A stretch of DNA of 35,677 bases from Clostridiales bacterium Firm_10 (GTDB lineage Bacteria; Bacillota; Clostridia; Christensenellales; Aristaeellaceae). The notes below the pieces were generated by a model. The model saw only the letters and a program-made list of their open reading frames with translations, was not told where the DNA came from and made no database searches. The stretch covers positions 1 through 35,677 of the forward strand of contig LVAP01000005.1 of assembly GCA_001603025.1 (NCBI GenBank). Direction: 5' to 3'. Positions within the stretch are counted from its first letter, which is position 1, and every line of letters starts with the position of its first letter. Of this stretch, positions 32,325-35,677 are shown one piece after another. The position numbers and the translations under genes are program-made.

Positions 32325-33341
32325 ATGAAAATCCTGCTGACCGGCGGCGCCGGATTCATCGGAAGCCATACCTGCGTGGAACTGCTTGAGGCCGGGTACG
32401 ATGTCGTCGTGGCGGACAATTACGTCAACAGCCAGCCGGAGGCCCTCCGGCGCGTCGAAGCCATCGCCGGCAGGAAGGTCGCTTCCTACGAAGCCGACGT
32501 GTGCGACGCGGCCGCCATGGACAGGCTGTTCGCGGCGGAAAAGCCCGATGCGGTGATTCATTTTGCGGGCCTGAAGGCCGTGGGCGAGAGCGTCGAAAAG
32601 CCGCTCATGTACTACCGCAACAACCTGGATTCCACGCTGACCCTGCTGGAGACCATGAAGAAATACGGCTGTTCGCGCATCGTGTTCAGCTCATCCGCCA
32701 CCGTGTACGGCCAGCCGGAGGTGCTGCCTGTGCCCGAAACGGCGCGCCTGGGCTGCTCCAGCCCCTATGGCTGGACAAAGTATATGATCGAGCAGATCCT
32801 GCGGGACCAGGCCGCGGCGGATAAGGAGCTTTCCGTGGTACTGCTGCGCTATTTCAACCCGGTAGGCGCGCATCCCAGCGGCCTGATCGGCGAAAACCCC
32901 AATGGCAGGCCCAACAACCTGATGCCCAACGTGCTGAACGCGGCCAGCGGCAGGATGAAGGAACTGAAGGTCTTCGGCGGCGATTATGATACGCCGGACG
33001 GCACCTGCGTGCGGGATTACATCCACGTGGTGGACCTGGCGAAGGGTCATGTATGCGCCATCAGATACGCCGCTGAGCACACCGGCTGCGAAGCCGTCAA
33101 CTTGGGCACCGGCGTGGGCTACAGCGTGCTGGACATCATTAAGAGCTTTGAAAAGAGCACGGGCGTGAAGGTGCCCTACGTCATGGCGGATCGCCGCCCG
33201 GGCGACATTCCCGCCGTGTATGCCGATCCACGGAAGGCCGCGGCCCTGCTGGGCTGGCATACGGAGAAAAGCCTGGACGACATGTGCCGCGACGCCTGGG
33301 CCTTCAAAGAAAAGAATCCAAACGGATACGGGGCGGAATAA
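32325..33341 (+). CDS. galE: UDP-glucose 4-epimerase
   Basis: A 338-residue short-chain dehydrogenase-type epimerase that interconverts UDP-galactose and UDP-glucose in the Leloir pathway. The NAD-binding motif TGGAGFIGSH starts at residue 6. Ser124 (FSSSATVYG), Tyr148 and Lys152 (SPYGWTKYM) form the catalytic set, and RYFNPVGAHPSGLIGE is the GalE signature. GGGAG lies about 10 bases before the ATG. The length equals that of E. coli GalE. It is a natural partner for the alpha-galactosidase at 23261. Galactokinase and GalT are not in the window. Confidence 0.97.
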   Translation: MKILLTGGAGFIGSHTCVELLEAGYDVVVADNYVNSQPEALRRVEAIAGRKVASYEADVCDAAAMDRLFAAEKPDAVIHFAGLKAVGESVEKPLMYYRNNLDSTLTLLETMKKYGCSRIVFSSSATVYGQPEVLPVPETARLGCSSPYGWTKYMIEQILRDQAAADKELSVVLLRYFNPVGAHPSGLIGENPNGRPNNLMPNVLNAASGRMKELKVFGGDYDTPDGTCVRDYIHVVDLAKGHVCAIRYAAEHTGCEAVNLGTGVGYSVLDIIKSFEKSTGVKVPYVMADRRPGDIPAVYADPRKAAALLGWHTEKSLDDMCRDAWAFKEKNPNGYGAE

Positions 33342-33360
33342 CGCGCCGAACCGACTTCAT

Positions 33361-33390
33361 GCGCCTGTTTCGCCTCGGCTGAGCAGGCGC
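33361..33390 (+). terminator. Possible terminator of galE
   Basis: GCGCCTG (33361-33367) pairs with CAGGCGC (33384-33390), and an inner CTC/GAG stem is possible. It is followed by GATGTGTTGT, which is only weakly T-rich. It lies 20 bases after the galE stop. Confidence 0.5.
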
Positions 33391-33424
33391 GATGTGTTGT
33401 ATGAGGATTGAGAGGTGAACGCTG

Positions 33425-34315
33425 ATGAAACCGACCAGTAAGAGGATATTCTGCCTGGCCGTCGCGCTGCTGATGGGCGCGCTGTGCGGCTGCGCGGCGG
33501 GGATGAGCGGAATGGCGGAGGAGCGCCTGCCGGTGGAGATCACCGCGTTCAACGTGGGCAAGGCGGACGCCATCCTGGTGCGCGTGGGGGAAAAGACCTA
33601 CCTGATCGACGCGGGCCTGAAAAAGGGCTTCGGCGAGCTGGCGCGCTCCCTTGAGCGGGAGCAGGTGACGCACCTGGACGGCGTGTTCCTCACCCATGTG
33701 GACAAGGATCACGGCGGCGGCATGGAACAGCTGGCTCAGACCGACATTGACATTGACGCTTTCTACGCCTCGCCCCTGTTCTTCAAAAAAAGCATGCAGG
33801 AAAACCAGATCGTGCGCGCCGCGGCCATGCGCGGGAAGGAGGTCGTCTGGCTGGAACCGGGCCAGACGGTGGCCATCGGCGGGGATTCTCTGTTCGAGGT
33901 GCTCGCCCCGCTGGCGCTGGACGAAGAGGAGGAAAACAACAACTCGCTGGTGCTGATGCTCAGAACCCCCGAAGGCTGTGCTCTGCTGGCGGGTGACATG
34001 GAAAAGGAAGGGGAGAAGCGGCTGCTCGCCGCGATTGAGGATCCTCTCTCCCCGCTGCATTTCGACTTGTCCGCGGCCTATCTCAAGGTGGGGCATCACG
34101 GCCGCGCGGACGCAACCAGCCGCAAATTCGCGGCGGCGGTAAAGCCGGAAATCGCGGTCATATCCACCGATACCGTCGACGAGCCCAGCTCCGCCGATCC
34201 CGCGGTGATCGACATCCTGGATGAGGCCGGTGCCCGCGTCTATGTGACGGAAAACTACGAAAACGGCGTGAAGGTGCGCCTTGAGGGCGGCCACGCGGTG
34301 TTTGCAGACGATTGA
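33425..34315 (+). CDS. ComEC/Rec2-like metallo-beta-lactamase-fold lipoprotein
   Basis: A 296-residue protein. The N-terminus is a lipoprotein signal ending in LCGC (Cys23 lipidated). The remainder is a stand-alone metallo-hydrolase domain of the type at the C-terminus of ComEC. TAFNVGKADAILV opens the fold. FLTHVDKDHGGG (His91, Asp93, Asp95, His96) is the metal motif, with the middle His replaced by Asp as in ComEC relatives. LLAGDMEKEGE and LKVGHHGRADATS complete the site. It would act outside the membrane, possibly on DNA or another phosphodiester; this is inference. AGAGGTG precedes the ATG. It lies 83 bases after galE and 17 before ldh. Confidence 0.87.
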   Translation: MKPTSKRIFCLAVALLMGALCGCAAGMSGMAEERLPVEITAFNVGKADAILVRVGEKTYLIDAGLKKGFGELARSLEREQVTHLDGVFLTHVDKDHGGGMEQLAQTDIDIDAFYASPLFFKKSMQENQIVRAAAMRGKEVVWLEPGQTVAIGGDSLFEVLAPLALDEEEENNNSLVLMLRTPEGCALLAGDMEKEGEKRLLAAIEDPLSPLHFDLSAAYLKVGHHGRADATSRKFAAAVKPEIAVISTDTVDEPSSADPAVIDILDEAGARVYVTENYENGVKVRLEGGHAVFADD

Positions 34316-34332
34316 CCAGTGGAGGGAAGAAA

Positions 34333-35301
34333 ATGAACGAAAAGGGAACCAAGGCTGTCGTGATCGGCGCGGGACAGGTGGGCGCGGCGACGGCATATAC
34401 GCTGATGCTGACCGGCCTGGTGAGCGAGCTGGTCATCATCGACCTCAATCAGAACAAGGCCCGCGGCGAGGCGCTGGACATTGCGCACGGCATGCCGCTG
34501 TGCCCGCCCGCCGAAGTGTACGCCGGCGATTATCCGGACTGCGCGGGCGCTGACATCGTGATCATCACCGCCGGCGCGAATCAGAAGCCCGGCGAGACGA
34601 GGCTTGACCTGCTGGCCAAAAACTGCGCTGTGTTCGGCTCCATCGTGCCGAAGGCGGTAGAATACGCGCCGGATGCGCTCTATCTGGTGGTGACCAACCC
34701 CGTTGACGCGCTGACGCTGGAGACCATCCGCCTGAGCGGTCTGCCCGCCGGACGGGTGATCGGCACCGGTACGGTGCTGGATACATCGCGCCTGAGATAT
34801 CTGCTGAGTCAGCACACCGGCATCGATCCGCGCAACATCCACGCCTTCGTGCTGGGCGAACATGGCGACAGTGAATTCGTGGCCTGGAGCCGCGCCCGGA
34901 TCGCCGGCATGACGCTGGACGAGTACTGTGCGGACTGCGGCCGCTGCAAGGGCCCGATTTCCGCCATTCTGGACAGCGATATCGAGAACCAGGTGCGCCG
35001 CGCGGCTTATTCCATCATCGAGCTCAAGGGCGCCACTTACTATGCCATCGCCGTGGCGGTGCGCCGCATCGTGGAGGCCATCCTGCGCGACGAGCAGTCG
35101 ATCCTCACCGTATCAACCCTGTTGGAGGGACAGTACGGCTTGGATGGGGTGTGTCTGAGCGTGCCCGCCATCGTGGGCCGCAAGGGCGTGGAGCGCGTGC
35201 TGGAGGTTGGACTGGACGATGACGAGAAGGCGGCCCTGACCGCAAGCGCGAAGGCGATTACGACCGCCATGGCGGATCGGCGGCAGGACGCTGGGCGATA
35301 A
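34333..35301 (+). CDS. ldh: L-lactate dehydrogenase
   Basis: A 322-residue NAD-dependent enzyme reducing pyruvate to L-lactate at the end of fermentation. The Rossmann motif is VIGAGQVGAATAY, and Asp37 in VIIDLNQNK selects NAD. Gln84 in GANQKPGETRLDL marks lactate rather than malate dehydrogenase and Arg90 lies in the mobile loop. Asn122, Arg153 (LDTSRLR) and catalytic His177 in GEHGDSE are all present. The insert DYCADCGRCKG-like stretch near residues 198-210 is Cys-rich and unusual. GGAGGG lies 6 bases before the ATG at 34333. The GH127 gene follows after 28 bases. Confidence 0.95.
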   Translation: MNEKGTKAVVIGAGQVGAATAYTLMLTGLVSELVIIDLNQNKARGEALDIAHGMPLCPPAEVYAGDYPDCAGADIVIITAGANQKPGETRLDLLAKNCAVFGSIVPKAVEYAPDALYLVVTNPVDALTLETIRLSGLPAGRVIGTGTVLDTSRLRYLLSQHTGIDPRNIHAFVLGEHGDSEFVAWSRARIAGMTLDEYCADCGRCKGPISAILDSDIENQVRRAAYSIIELKGATYYAIAVAVRRIVEAILRDEQSILTVSTLLEGQYGLDGVCLSVPAIVGRKGVERVLEVGLDDDEKAALTASAKAITTAMADRRQDAGR

Positions 35302-35329
35302 AGGCCGCAAGGCCGGAAGGATGGATTAT

Positions 35330-35664
35330 ATGAAGACGTACAGGCGCGTTTCCTTTGCCGATGTGGATATCACCGGCGGATTTTGGCAGGAGCGCCAGCA
35401 GCTCAACCGCGACGTGACCGTGAAGGCGGTGATGGACCGTTTCATGGAAACGGGGCGCTTCGACGCTTTCCGCTGTGACTGGCGCGAAGGCATGCCGGGC
35501 AAGCCCCACATTTTCTGGGACAGCGACATCGCCAAATGGATGGAGTCGGTGGCTTATCTCGTCGAAAAAGGACCCATGCCCGAATTGGAGAAGGTGGTCG
35601 AGGCCACCATTGACGAGATTGAGCGGCACCAGGACGGGAACGGCTACGTGAACAGCTATTTCAC
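35330..35664 (+). CDS. GH127 beta-L-arabinofuranosidase, 5' fragment
   Basis: The first 111 to 112 residues of a protein normally about 640 long, cut by the contig end. SFADVDITGGFWQERQQLN at the N-terminus and HIFWDSDIAKWMESVAYLVE followed by QDGNGYVNSYF are typical of GH127 (formerly DUF1680). Family members remove beta-linked arabinofuranose, as in plant hydroxyproline-rich glycoproteins and pectin side chains. GGAAGG ends 9 bases before the ATG at 35330; the ATG at 35321 touches it and is less likely. It may be co-transcribed with ldh. The reading frame continues into the 13 adapter bases, which should not be translated. Confidence 0.88.
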
Positions 35665-35677
35665 AGATCGGAAGAGC
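35665..35677 (+). other. Illumina adapter core left at the contig end
   Basis: The last 13 bases, AGATCGGAAGAGC, are identical to the common start of Illumina TruSeq adapters. A chance exact match at the very end of a contig is very unlikely. It is a sequencing artefact and not genomic sequence. Confidence 0.95.

Noticed and set aside
1-35677. Prophage, insertion sequence, toxin-antitoxin or phage-defence genes
   Set aside because: No transposase, integrase, capsid, restriction or toxin-like protein was found in any frame read.

Overview
The window looks like an assembled metagenomic contig, or a piece of one, from a GC-rich, probably gut- or rumen-dwelling anaerobe of the Bacillota (Clostridia). 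The evidence is the gene content: an ireB-ruvX-DUF1292 operon, flotillin FloA with NfeD, a CIRCE heat-shock operator, a Gram-positive type thymidine kinase, L-lactate dehydrogenase, sigma-A type promoters with AGGAGG ribosome binding sites, and many intracellular plant-glycan hydrolases. Both ends look like assembly ends. The left edge lies inside a 12-bp tandem repeat coding for Pro-Thr, and the last 13 bases equal the Illumina adapter core.

Layout. 1-4279 (+): a partial surface-type protein with a Pro-Thr stalk and a clan-CD (caspase-like) peptidase signature, a homocysteine S-methyltransferase-type protein, and a UroD-like protein. 4283-5422 (-): a GH105 unsaturated glycuronyl hydrolase. 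5649-7472 (+): a secreted YfbK-like VWA protein with a peptidoglycan-binding domain. 7551-9328 (-): an alpha/beta hydrolase and a SAM methyltransferase in one operon, divergent from two further UroD-like genes (9592-11885, +). 12038-16031 (+): a membrane leucine-rich-repeat protein and a GH92 alpha-mannosidase. 16123-17634 (-): a GH51 arabinofuranosidase. 17838-20082 (+): thymidine kinase, an MFS transporter and MutT. 20216-23156 (+): short NfeD, FloA, an unknown membrane-anchored protein and a LytTR response regulator. 23261-27435 (-): a GH36 alpha-galactosidase and HtpG. 27613-30399 (-): RuvX fused in frame to DUF1292, IreB, an AI-2E-family permease, a 54-aa protein and a PRC-barrel protein. 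30566-32255 (+): an ECF sigma factor and its membrane partner. 32325-35664 (+): GalE, a ComEC-like metallo-beta-lactamase lipoprotein, L-lactate dehydrogenase and a truncated GH127 beta-L-arabinofuranosidase.

How it fits together. GH105, GH51, GH127, GH36 and GH92 have no visible signal peptides. Together they would trim imported oligosaccharides from pectin (rhamnogalacturonan, arabinan, arabinogalactan), galactosides and mannosides in the cytoplasm. GalE would feed galactose into glycolysis and LDH would dispose of pyruvate. The most system-like novelty is the NfeD-FloA-unknown-LytTR operon, which puts a response regulator with no visible kinase into a membrane-microdomain operon. Other points of note are the RuvX-DUF1292 fusion, three divergent UroD-like paralogues close to a homocysteine methyltransferase, and a CIRCE element placed upstream of the htpG promoter.

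I saw no rRNA, tRNA, CRISPR array or complete insertion sequence. No gene-free gap exceeds about 270 bases.
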